Of a stretch of DNA of 12,058 nucleotides, positions 5,672-12,058 are shown piece after piece. The notes below the pieces were generated by a model, which saw only the letters and a program-made list of their open reading frames with translations, searched no databases and was not told the DNA's origin. This DNA comes from CAZLFQ01 sp964625465 (GTDB lineage Bacteria; Pseudomonadota; Alphaproteobacteria; Rickettsiales; Midichloriaceae), in the NCBI GenBank assembly GCA_964625465.1, contig CAZVFD010000039.1, positions 1 to 12,058 of the forward strand, read 5' to 3'. Positions within the stretch are counted from its first letter, which is position 1. Every line of letters begins with the position of its first letter. The position numbers were made by a program, and so were the translations under genes.

Positions 5672-6141
5672 TCACCACCTTTAAGAACACGGGCTTTTTG
5701 GCGGTTCCATTCTGCTTGCTTAATGCTTTCACGTTTATCATGGGCTTTTTTGCCTCGCGCTACTGCCAATTCAACTTTGGCAATATTTTTATGATTAAAA
5801 TACATACTCACTGGAACCAGTGTACAACCTTTTCTTTGTACAAATCCTATAAGTCTTTTTACATCTTTTTTATGAAGAAGTAGTTTACGCGGCCGTCTTG
5901 GATAATGATTAAATTGATTAGCCTTATCGTATTCTGGTATATTTGCATTCACCAAAAATATCTCACCATTATCAACTAATGCATGAGCTTCTGCTATACT
6001 AACATCATTATTTCTTAAGGACTTAACCTCAGTTCCAGTCAAAACTATACCCGCCTCAAGTATCTCATCAAGGAAGTAGTCATATCTCGCACGCCTATTT
6101 TGTGCTATATTCTTTTTATAACCGACTGGATGTTTAGCCAT
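5668..6141 (-). CDS. smpB: SsrA-binding protein SmpB
   Basis: SmpB, 157 residues, binds tmRNA and brings it to stalled ribosomes for trans-translation, which tags the nascent chain for degradation and frees the ribosome. The sequence is full length and typical: IAQNRRARYDYFLDEILEAGIVLTGTEVKSLR (about 12-43), AHALVDNGEIFLVNANIPEY (about 52-71), then LVPVSMYFNHKN and VELAVARGKKAHDKRESIKQAEWNRQ. The basic C-terminal tail is the part that enters the mRNA channel of the ribosome. It is transcribed alone, divergently from degP, and converges on the effector-like gene with a four-base overlap at the stops. The tmRNA gene itself is not in the window. Confidence 0.99.
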   Translation of the reverse strand: MAKHPVGYKKNIAQNRRARYDYFLDEILEAGIVLTGTEVKSLRNNDVSIAEAHALVDNGEIFLVNANIPEYDKANQFNHYPRRPRKLLLHKKDVKRLIGFVQRKGCTLVPVSMYFNHKNIAKVELAVARGKKAHDKRESIKQAEWNRQKARVLKGGD

Positions 6142-6166
6142 ATATTACTTTTGTTTAATAAGTCTC

Positions 6167-6195
6167 TTCACTGCGCAAATATTATCTGCTATAAA
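6167..6195 (+). promoter_or_regulatory. Candidate sigma-70 promoter of degP
   Basis: TTCACT (6167-6172), a 17-base spacer and an extended -10, TGC-TATAAA (TATAAA at 6190-6195), give a good housekeeping-type promoter. Transcription would start near 6202, leaving about 30 bases of leader. No heat-shock-type promoter is seen. Confidence 0.55.
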
Positions 6196-6231
6196 ATATA
6201 TGTATTAAATTATATTATCAAGGTTTGGTTT

Positions 6232-7725
6232 ATGAATAAGCTTATTGTTTCTTCGGTTTTCGCCGCTTTCATAACAAGTAGCACAATGCTCATGGCGCAA
6301 ACTACCCCACCCCCTCCAACTACACAACTACAACCCACAGCAATTGTATTACCATCTTTTTCAGGCCTTATAAAAACCACAATGCCTGCAGTTGTAAACA
6401 TATCTACCACGCAGAATGTACAAGTTTCAGCCAACCCATTCGAAGAATTTAGAAACGAAATGCCAGAAGGAAATCAATTTGATTTTTTTAGAGAATTTTT
6501 AGATAGAGAATTCGGCGCACCAGAGCAAAGGACTAGAAAAGCTACTTCATTGGGATCAGGATTTATTATTGATCCATCTGGTTACGTTGTAACCAACAAC
6601 CACGTTATAGCAGAGGCAGAAGAAATCAACGTTGTTGTAACTGAGAACGGTGAAGATAAGACCTATAAAGCTAAGCTAGTTGGCGCAGATCAAAAGACTG
6701 ATCTAGCTGTACTCAAAATTGAAGCCAATAAAACCTTTCCATCATTAAAGTTTGGTGATTCTGAAAAATCTCTAGTTGGCGATTGGGTCATAACTATCGG
6801 AAATCCATTTGGATTAGGTGGCACAGTTACTAAAGGAATCATATCTGCAAAATCACGTTTTATTGCAGGCCAATTTGATGAATTCATACAAACCGATGCG
6901 TCAATAAACAGAGGCAACTCTGGCGGACCGATGATCAATCTTCAAGGCGAAGTAATTGGAGTAAACTCAGTAATTATAAGCCCATCTGGCGGAAATGTTG
7001 GGATTGGACTAGCCATACCTTCCAACTTAGCCAAGCCAATTATTGATCAGTTAAAAGATAAGGGTTCAATTGTAAGAGGTTGGTTAGGCGTTAAAATTCA
7101 ACCAGTCACTGATGATATTGCAAAAAACTTAGGTCTATCCGAATCTAAAGGTGCATTAGTAGCTGAAGTTGTTAAAGATAGCCCAGCTGATAAATCTGCA
7201 ATAAAAGTTGGGGATGTGATCACCAAATTTGATGGCAAACCTATCTCATCAATGCAAAAACTCCCAAGAATAGTTGCAGAAACCCAACTTGGCAAAAAAG
7301 TTCCGGTGGAGATTATCAGAGATGGCAAACCAATGACCGTTGATACTATAGTTGAGAAACCTGCAGAAAACGCAGAGGACATGACTCAACAAAAACAAGC
7401 TAAAGCGCAAGTACAGCCTGGTACTGGCGGCATATCAGCTTTGGGCATGAAGCTTGAGAATATATCTCCTACATTCAAACAAAAATTTAAATTGGAAAAA
7501 GTATCTGGAGGTATAGTAGTAACTAAAGTTAATAGAAATTCTATAGCATCAGATGCAGGAATTAGAGCTGGCGACGTAATCACTCGCTTTAATAAAACCA
7601 AAATTGAAAAAGTGGAAGACTTCGACAAAGCAATTAAAGATGCAAAAACTGCTGGAGCTAAGACAGCGGTCGTGTTACTTTCACGAGCTGGTAGCAGCCA
7701 ATTTATTGTAATTGATATTGAGTAG
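6232..7725 (+). CDS. degP: Periplasmic serine protease DegP/HtrA
   Basis: A Do-like HtrA protease and chaperone of 497 residues that degrades or holds misfolded envelope proteins in the periplasm. A signal peptide (1-22, ending LMA) is followed by a short Pro/Thr/Gln-rich segment. The trypsin-like domain has the full triad: H124 in TNNHVI, D157 in KTDLAVLKI and S230 in RGNSGGPM. Two PDZ domains follow, about 283-370 (RGWLGVKIQPV) and about 405-495 (GIRAGDVITRFN). The ATG at 6232 is preferred over the longer reading because it puts the signal peptide at the N-terminus and lies after the promoter. The frame-extended N-terminus would cross that promoter and overlap smpB. Its TAG is directly followed by the ATG of the first glycosyltransferase, so the two are probably co-transcribed. 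Confidence 0.97.
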   Translation: MNKLIVSSVFAAFITSSTMLMAQTTPPPPTTQLQPTAIVLPSFSGLIKTTMPAVVNISTTQNVQVSANPFEEFRNEMPEGNQFDFFREFLDREFGAPEQRTRKATSLGSGFIIDPSGYVVTNNHVIAEAEEINVVVTENGEDKTYKAKLVGADQKTDLAVLKIEANKTFPSLKFGDSEKSLVGDWVITIGNPFGLGGTVTKGIISAKSRFIAGQFDEFIQTDASINRGNSGGPMINLQGEVIGVNSVIISPSGGNVGIGLAIPSNLAKPIIDQLKDKGSIVRGWLGVKIQPVTDDIAKNLGLSESKGALVAEVVKDSPADKSAIKVGDVITKFDGKPISSMQKLPRIVAETQLGKKVPVEIIRDGKPMTVDTIVEKPAENAEDMTQQKQAKAQVQPGTGGISALGMKLENISPTFKQKFKLEKVSGGIVVTKVNRNSIASDAGIRAGDVITRFNKTKIEKVEDFDKAIKDAKTAGAKTAVVLLSRAGSSQFIVIDIE

Positions 7726-8865
7726 ATGTTAGAACCTAGAGTAATGCAAATTCTCCCTGAATTAAATCAGGGCGGCGTTGAGAGAGGCACAGTTGATATG
7801 GCCAAGGCTCTTATTCATGCTGGCTATCCTGCATTTGTCTGTTCTAATGGTGGCAAGCTTGTTGCTGACCTAGAAGCGTTTCACGTTAGTCATTTCAAAC
7901 TTCCAGTACATAGTAAAAATCCTATTAAAATCATTAGAAATATTTTTAGGATAAAACAACTAGTCCAACAACATGATATTAATATTGTGCATGCTAGATC
8001 TCGTGCACCCGCTTGGAGTGCTTACTTTGCATGTTTGTTAACCGATTGCAACTTTGTCACAACTTTTCATGGTGCATACGGAGCTGAGCACTCTTTAAAA
8101 AGATTCTATAATTCCGTTCTACTAAAAGGTAAGCGCGTTATTGCCGTATCACATTTCATTTATAAGCACATTGAAACGAGATATCGCAAAAGCATGGAGC
8201 GAGTCAAAGTTATACATAGAGGCGCAGACTTAGATTATTTTAATCCAAGCAAGGTTACAGAAGAACGCATTGAAAGCATAAAAAAAATTATTGGAGTACC
8301 CCTAAAAGGCAAGGTTATTTTAATGCCAGCTAGAATAACTAGACCCAAAGGCCATCTCTATATGCTTGAAGCATTAAAATACTTAACAAAAGAAGATTTT
8401 ACATTCTTGATTGTAGGAATTACTAGCGACAAGAACTTTGAATACAAAAAAGAAATTGAAAGAACTGTAATTGCCTATGGCTTAAAGGATAAAGTTCATA
8501 TCGTTCCCGCTGTTTCTGATATGCCTGCTCTATACAAAATCGCAGATATAGTAGTTTCACCTCGAATTACTCCTGAAGCATTTGGCAGGACTATTACCGA
8601 AGCACAGGCAATGGATAAGTTAGTGATTGCAACGCGCATTGGGGCGCCAGTTGAGATAATTGAGGATTCTATAACTGGCTTTCTTGCTTCGCCTAACGAT
8701 CCATCAGATATGACAGATACTCTAAAAAAAGTATTGAAGCTGAATTCTAAAGAGACAAAAAAAATTATTGAGAAGGCTAGAGAGAAAGTAGTATCAACAT
8801 TTTCACTAGAAAAAATGTGCTCAGAAACCATTAAAACGTATCACGAAGTTTTAGCTGAAAGTTAA
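7726..8865 (+). CDS. Family-4 glycosyltransferase, LPS-core type
   Basis: A retaining GT-B glycosyltransferase of family GT4, 379 residues, expected to transfer a sugar from a nucleotide-sugar donor to lipopolysaccharide or another surface glycan at the cytoplasmic face of the inner membrane. The N-terminal acceptor domain opens with ILPELNQGGVERGTVDMAKAL, includes VHARSRAPAWSAYFA and TTFHGAYG, and the C-terminal donor domain has PARITRPKGH and the E-x7-E motif (E284, E292) in PEAFGRTITEAQAM. This type is annotated in Rickettsia as the LPS core mannosyltransferase LpcC; the sugar cannot be read from the sequence. The start abuts the degP stop; an ATG at 7744 is an alternative. The next glycosyltransferase follows after four bases. 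Confidence 0.94.
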   Translation: MLEPRVMQILPELNQGGVERGTVDMAKALIHAGYPAFVCSNGGKLVADLEAFHVSHFKLPVHSKNPIKIIRNIFRIKQLVQQHDINIVHARSRAPAWSAYFACLLTDCNFVTTFHGAYGAEHSLKRFYNSVLLKGKRVIAVSHFIYKHIETRYRKSMERVKVIHRGADLDYFNPSKVTEERIESIKKIIGVPLKGKVILMPARITRPKGHLYMLEALKYLTKEDFTFLIVGITSDKNFEYKKEIERTVIAYGLKDKVHIVPAVSDMPALYKIADIVVSPRITPEAFGRTITEAQAMDKLVIATRIGAPVEIIEDSITGFLASPNDPSDMTDTLKKVLKLNSKETKKIIEKAREKVVSTFSLEKMCSETIKTYHEVLAES

Positions 8866-8869
8866 TTGC

Positions 8870-9883
8870 ATGAAGATTTTTAATTTAATGTTATTTAAAA
8901 GTCTAGGTGGTATTGAACAAGCTTTTCTCGATTATTGTGACGCATTAGAATCATATAATCATAGCGTAATCCCGATCATCCCAAATGGTGCCAAAGTTGA
9001 GAAACATTTAAAACACAAACCTTTATACCTAAACTCATTTGGCAGAAATGACATATTTGCATTGTTAAAACTAAAATTTTTTCTTTACAGAGAAAAGCCA
9101 GATTTAATAATTACCCATACAACCAAAGACACAGCTTTAGCTCGTAAAGTTGCCTTCGGAATCCCAGTAATTTCTGTATCACATGGTTTCAATTATAAAC
9201 ACCTTATAGGCAAACAGCATATAATAGCCATAAGCAAATATATGTTAAAAAACATAATACAAGCTGGACACTCACCTAATAAAATCACCTATATTCCCAA
9301 CATGGTAAGAATTAGCGAGTCATATAAAAAGCCCAAATCAAAAAAAATCTACACCTTAGGATTTATGGGTCGATTAGAGACTATCAAAGGTTGTGATATT
9401 TTAATTAAAGCATTAGCAGAACTCAAATCACAAGGAGTAAAAATAAACTGTATAATTGCTGGGGAAGGTTCTCAAAAAGATAATTTAATAAAATTAATTA
9501 AAGATCTAAATCTATCCAAGGAAGTAAAAATGGTTGGATGGGTTCTTGATGAAAAGAAGCAAAAGTTTTTTGATAACATAGATATTTTCTGCTTACCATC
9601 TCACGAAGAAACTTTTAGCATTGCACTTCTAGAAGCCTTAGCTCATTCCAAGATGGTAATATCTAGTGACACTACTGGGCCTAAAGAAATAATCGGCAAA
9701 AGTGGTGGGGCTTTTTTCTTTAAAAAACATGACCACATTGAGCTAGCTAAACAAATTATAAAAGCGACTTCAAATTCTAAAGTAATTTTTAAAACAACTT
9801 GTTCCGGATATAATGTAGCACAGAAGTATTCAATCGAAAGTGTTGCAAAAAAACTAAATACTTTCTTGAGTAGCGTAAATTAA
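8870..9883 (+). CDS. Family-4 glycosyltransferase
   Basis: A second GT4-type enzyme, 337 residues. It starts with LMLFKSLGGIEQAFLDYC, the counterpart of the GGxE loop in the preceding protein, and contains ISVSHGFNYKH, the donor-domain start LGFMGRLETIKGCDIL, IIAGEGSQ and the E-x7-E motif (E247, E255) in HEETFSIALLEALA. There is no membrane segment; it probably acts at the inner face of the membrane. The ATG is four bases after the previous stop, so both likely act in succession on the same glycan. The two are diverged, so this is not a recent duplication. It ends five bases from the convergent maf stop, with no clear terminator between. Confidence 0.93.
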   Translation: MKIFNLMLFKSLGGIEQAFLDYCDALESYNHSVIPIIPNGAKVEKHLKHKPLYLNSFGRNDIFALLKLKFFLYREKPDLIITHTTKDTALARKVAFGIPVISVSHGFNYKHLIGKQHIIAISKYMLKNIIQAGHSPNKITYIPNMVRISESYKKPKSKKIYTLGFMGRLETIKGCDILIKALAELKSQGVKINCIIAGEGSQKDNLIKLIKDLNLSKEVKMVGWVLDEKKQKFFDNIDIFCLPSHEETFSIALLEALAHSKMVISSDTTGPKEIIGKSGGAFFFKKHDHIELAKQIIKATSNSKVIFKTTCSGYNVAQKYSIESVAKKLNTFLSSVN

Positions 9884-9888
9884 CTACC

Positions 9889-10470
9889 CTACTTCCTAAA
9901 ACTTGGCGAAAGACCAAAAGACCGTAATATATTCCCCGTTTCATAGAGCGACAAGCCAATTACGTTAGTAACAGATCCGTTAATCCATTCCACAAATCCA
10001 CCTGCAATTCCTTGGATCATATATGCGCCCGATTTATCTTCCCATTCTTTGGAATCAATCATAAAATCGATTTCAGCTTGGGTTAGTCTTTTAAATTTAA
10101 GAATTGTAGTAACAACTTTTAAAACTTTTTTATCTTTATAAAGCACACATATTCCTGATACGACTCTATGCCTTCTACCAGAAAGTTTTTGTAAAAACTT
10201 TTCCGCTTCAGCAGCATCGACTGGCTTGCCAAGTATTTGCCTGCCTACCAATACAATCGTATCTCCTGCCAATATAATGTCTTCGGGATATTTATTGTGC
10301 ACTACTTTTGCTTTTTCAAAAGCCAACCGCTTAACGTGTGCTATAGGGTTTTCTTTTTTAAGAGGCGTTTCGTCGATGTCAGCAGGACAAACAACATCAG
10401 GAACATAACCAATCTGTTTCAATAGAGCTACTCTTCGAGGCGAAGCAGACGCTAAAACTAATTTTTTCAT
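9889..10470 (-). CDS. maf: Maf-family nucleoside triphosphate pyrophosphatase
   Basis: Maf proteins hydrolyse non-canonical or surplus nucleoside triphosphates to monophosphate and pyrophosphate, cleaning the nucleotide pool. The 193-residue sequence has all family motifs: LASASPRR (6-13), ILAGDTIV with D70, SGRRHRVVSG, and KSGAYMIQGIAGGFVEWINGSVTNVIGLSL. The usual AADT is AGDT here. The exact substrate class (dTTP/UTP or modified nucleotides) cannot be decided. It starts five bases after the infA stop and is probably co-transcribed with it; an infA-maf pairing is common in Alphaproteobacteria. Confidence 0.96.
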   Translation of the reverse strand: MKKLVLASASPRRVALLKQIGYVPDVVCPADIDETPLKKENPIAHVKRLAFEKAKVVHNKYPEDIILAGDTIVLVGRQILGKPVDAAEAEKFLQKLSGRRHRVVSGICVLYKDKKVLKVVTTILKFKRLTQAEIDFMIDSKEWEDKSGAYMIQGIAGGFVEWINGSVTNVIGLSLYETGNILRSFGLSPSFRK

Positions 10471-10475
10471 ATTAA

Positions 10476-10736
10476 TTAAGCTTGGGGAGGACTGTCAGGA
10501 GTAGCGCCAAAAGGCAGCTCTTTATGACGATGAGTCACTCTTCCTTTAGAAAGATCATACGGAGTCATTTCAACTGTAACATCGTCGCCAACTAGAACAC
10601 GAATTCTATTTTTTCTCATTTTTCCAGATGTATAGGCGATAATTTTATGCCCATTTTCCAACTCAATTCTAAATGTTGCGTTTGGCAGCAATTCCAATAC
10701 CTTACCTTTAAACTCTAAAACTTCTTCTTTTGCCAT
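10476..10736 (-). CDS. infA: Translation initiation factor IF-1
   Basis: IF-1 binds the ribosomal A site on the small subunit during initiation, together with IF-2 and IF-3. The single OB-fold is plain: FKGKVLELLPNATFRIELENGHKIIAYTSGKMRKNRIRVLVGDDVTVEMTPYDLSKGRVTHRHK. At 86 residues the protein is about 14 longer than the usual 71-72; the extra C-terminal tail (about 73-86) is rich in Pro and small residues and has no known role. It is first in an infA-maf operon driven by a good promoter at 10764-10792. Confidence 0.98.
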   Translation of the reverse strand: MAKEEVLEFKGKVLELLPNATFRIELENGHKIIAYTSGKMRKNRIRVLVGDDVTVEMTPYDLSKGRVTHRHKELPFGATPDSPPQA

Positions 10737-10752
10737 GATTAAATATATGGTT

Positions 10753-10764
10753 ATGATTAATCAT
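10753..10764. promoter_or_regulatory. Perfect palindrome at the infA promoter
   Basis: ATGATTAATCAT is a perfect 12-base palindrome that touches the infA -10 and spans the expected transcription start near 10757. Its position suits a repressor site or a 5' RNA structure, though an AT-rich 12-mer can arise by chance. Confidence 0.35.
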
Positions 10765-10792
10765 TTATAACCCTTAAAGCCCTACATTGCAA
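10764..10792 (-). promoter_or_regulatory. Promoter of infA-maf
   Basis: On the minus strand TTGCAA (10792-10787), exactly 17 bases, then TATAAA (10769-10764) make a strong sigma-70-type promoter. The leader to the infA ATG would be about 20 bases. Confidence 0.65.
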
Positions 10793-10820
10793 GAAAGAAT
10801 AGCTATTTTGAGTATTTAAG

Positions 10821-11324
10821 ATGACGATAGAACAACTAAAAAAAGATGCCAAATTTACAATAAAAGTCATGGCCGAATGCAAAAAAACTTATGGCAGTTA
10901 TTATCTGCAAAAACTATATGCATCTTATTTCTTATCTATAGATGGTACTTATATAAACTGCATTAAGTACACAAAACACGATTCTTTTTTTATAAATTTC
11001 GCAGATAATCTAGAGCGTGAGTTGCAGACTTCTCATACAGGAAATGATATTAATTTAATAAAGTCATTAAAAGCGTTTAACGATTGTGAAGACGCTGAAG
11101 ATTACGATATCTCAACATGGGTCAATTTCATTGGTATTACAACCGCTTCATGCACTGGGTTGTACACTGCAGCTCGTTACTTATATGAAACTGCAGATGC
11201 ATATATTTTTCCAATGTGTGTTTTGTATTTGGGCTATGAGTTTTACCACCATGCTCAAACTTTGTGTCCAGATCAACTAAGAACAGACCTTATAGGAAAC
11301 CTAACAAGCTGGAGTGAAATATAA
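10821..11324 (+). CDS. Hypothetical protein with weakly hydrophobic C-terminal half
   Basis: The 167-residue product is not recognised. The N-terminal part (1-100) is charged and probably helical; residues about 101-119 and 125-142 are moderately hydrophobic, rich in Tyr and aromatic residues, and could be one or two weak membrane helices or a buried hairpin. Six cysteines (20, 47, 89, 111, 133, 149) are scattered. There is no signal peptide. It is divergent from infA and convergent with the truncated ankyrin-like gene, with 15 bases between stops. No clear ribosome-binding site precedes the ATG. It may be a lineage-specific or effector gene; a function cannot be given. Confidence 0.7.
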   Translation: MTIEQLKKDAKFTIKVMAECKKTYGSYYLQKLYASYFLSIDGTYINCIKYTKHDSFFINFADNLERELQTSHTGNDINLIKSLKAFNDCEDAEDYDISTWVNFIGITTASCTGLYTAARYLYETADAYIFPMCVLYLGYEFYHHAQTLCPDQLRTDLIGNLTSWSEI

Positions 11325-11330
11325 TTTCAC
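11314..11330. terminator. Small hairpin between convergent genes
   Basis: GTGAAAT-ATA-ATTTCAC is a perfect seven-base-pair stem overlapping the stop codon of the plus-strand hypothetical gene. It lies between convergent genes, where bidirectional termination is expected, but it is AT-rich and lacks a T-run. Confidence 0.3.
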
Positions 11331-11339
11331 AACTCTTAA

Positions 11340-12005
11340 CTACCTTGAATGACCTGCACTTGGCGCCGATCCCACAACTCCATTATACACTTTTGCATAG
11401 AGTTTCTCAGCATTAATGATTGAAGCGCTTATATCTACTTCTTGACAGGTTTCTTGAGTCTGTAAGTATTGCAAAGACGTCCACTGAAGGAATGTATTAA
11501 CTGCAGCCAGCTTACCCTTGGCGTCATTGTCCATCGCTTTAAAAAAGCGTTCCCATTCCGGTATGTCCTTTGTCAAACTTAAATTTTGACAACCCATAAA
11601 ATAGACTTTGTTGTAAAGACTACTTACTCTTTTGCTAATATCCTTACCGGCAACTGCAGGCTTATTTAGCTTTCCTTCCTTATGACGTAATGCAGCATCT
11701 AAATTCTTCGGAAACGTATATTCATATTTCTGAGCTAAATCACTTTCACCCAGTCCCTTCATATGCTTCAACTGAATACACCTTAATTCATCATGAGGAG
11801 TATCATGAGGAACTCCAAAAACTTCACAAACCGCCTTTATGGCTTCTGAAAACCTTTCGGAAATGGTTGTTTTGCACGCCAGAGCTTTCTTTACATCATC
11901 AGAAGCATGATTTTCTATAGCTACTTGGAGAGGAATTCTATAATTTCCATCCTTCTTTACAAATGTGCCTGGGTTAACATCAAGAGCACGTAGTGCAAAA
12001 AACAA
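11340..12005 (-). pseudogene. Ankyrin-like gene fragment, 5' end cut by an insertion-element end
   Basis: An open frame of about 220 residues runs from the insertion-element edge. Its first 45 residues include DGNYRIPLQVAIENHASDDVKKAL, which resembles an ankyrin repeat (the TPLH-x-A position reads IPLQVA). The remainder, through YEYTFPKNLDAALRHKEGKLNKP and EWERFFKAMDNDAKGKLAAVN, is not recognised. The only possible start at the front is a TTG at 12005-12003, the last base pair of the repeat; an in-frame TAG lies eight codons further up inside the repeat. The first internal ATG is about codon 82. The original N-terminus, probably with more ankyrin repeats, is therefore missing. Ankyrin proteins in Rickettsiales often act on the host, so the intact form may have been an effector. 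Confidence 0.65.
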
Positions 12006-12057
12006 GGGGCTGACACCTGACTTTAACTAAGTTAGGATGTTGGCATGTATATAAAGC
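12005..12057. repeat. Right copy of the 53-bp terminal inverted repeat
   Basis: Exact reverse complement of 1-53, with one additional base (12058) outside. Its inner edge AGGGGCTGAC falls at the broken 5' end of the ankyrin-like gene, which supports reading it as the end of an inserted element. Confidence 0.75.
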
Positions 12058-12058
12058 A

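Noticed and set aside
6100..6231. 44-residue N-terminal extension of DegP
   Set aside because: It would bury the signal peptide inside the protein, overlap smpB and cross the degP promoter.
9884..9888. Terminator between the second glycosyltransferase and maf
   Set aside because: Only five bases separate the convergent stops and no hairpin with a T-run is visible around them.

Overview
The window looks like an AT-rich alphaproteobacterial genome fragment, most likely from Rickettsiales (Rickettsiaceae-like) living inside a eukaryotic host. The grounds are: SmpB, IF-1 and a GGVERG-type glycosyltransferase that read like rickettsial versions; gene-transfer-agent (GTA) type tail proteins of the alphaproteobacterial g12/g13/g14 families; an ankyrin-like gene fragment; and, in the left non-coding region, palindromic repeats of the GTCAT...ATCCAG type known from Rickettsia and Wolbachia. 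The genus cannot be fixed from the sequence.

Layout. The two ends carry the same 53-bp sequence in inverted orientation (1-53 and 12005-12057), probably the ends of two copies of one insertion element whose bodies lie outside the window. Positions 54-882 hold no credible gene and are packed with hairpins and dispersed repeats. From 4354 down to 883 on the minus strand runs a phage/GTA tail-type operon: an NlpC/P60 peptidase (g14-like), a small secreted protein of unknown function, a T4-type lysozyme fused to an SPP1 gp7/Mu F-like C-terminal motif, the distal tail protein (g12-like, DUF2460) and the tail hub protein (g13-like, DUF2163). The order is permuted relative to the usual g12-g13-g14, with two extra genes inserted. 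Divergent from it, on the plus strand, is a 376-residue protein with a short folded N-terminus and a long Ser/Thr/Ala/Pro-rich tail ending in a basic nuclear-localisation-like stretch, a possible host-directed effector. It converges on smpB (minus), and the two stop codons share a TTAA.

Next comes a plus-strand unit, degP/htrA followed without a gap by two family-4 glycosyltransferases, which together suggest envelope protein quality control and surface-glycan assembly. Facing it is the minus-strand infA-maf pair. The right end holds a plus-strand hypothetical gene and a convergent minus-strand ankyrin-like gene whose 5' end is cut off by the right-hand insertion-element end.

The core genes (smpB, degP, maf, infA) are ordinary. 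The points of interest are the tail module with its lysozyme/gp7-like fusion and adjacent secreted protein, the disordered effector candidate, the inverted insertion-element ends, and the hairpin array at the left, in which stem-loops of similar geometry and C-rich loops carry unrelated but perfectly paired arms.
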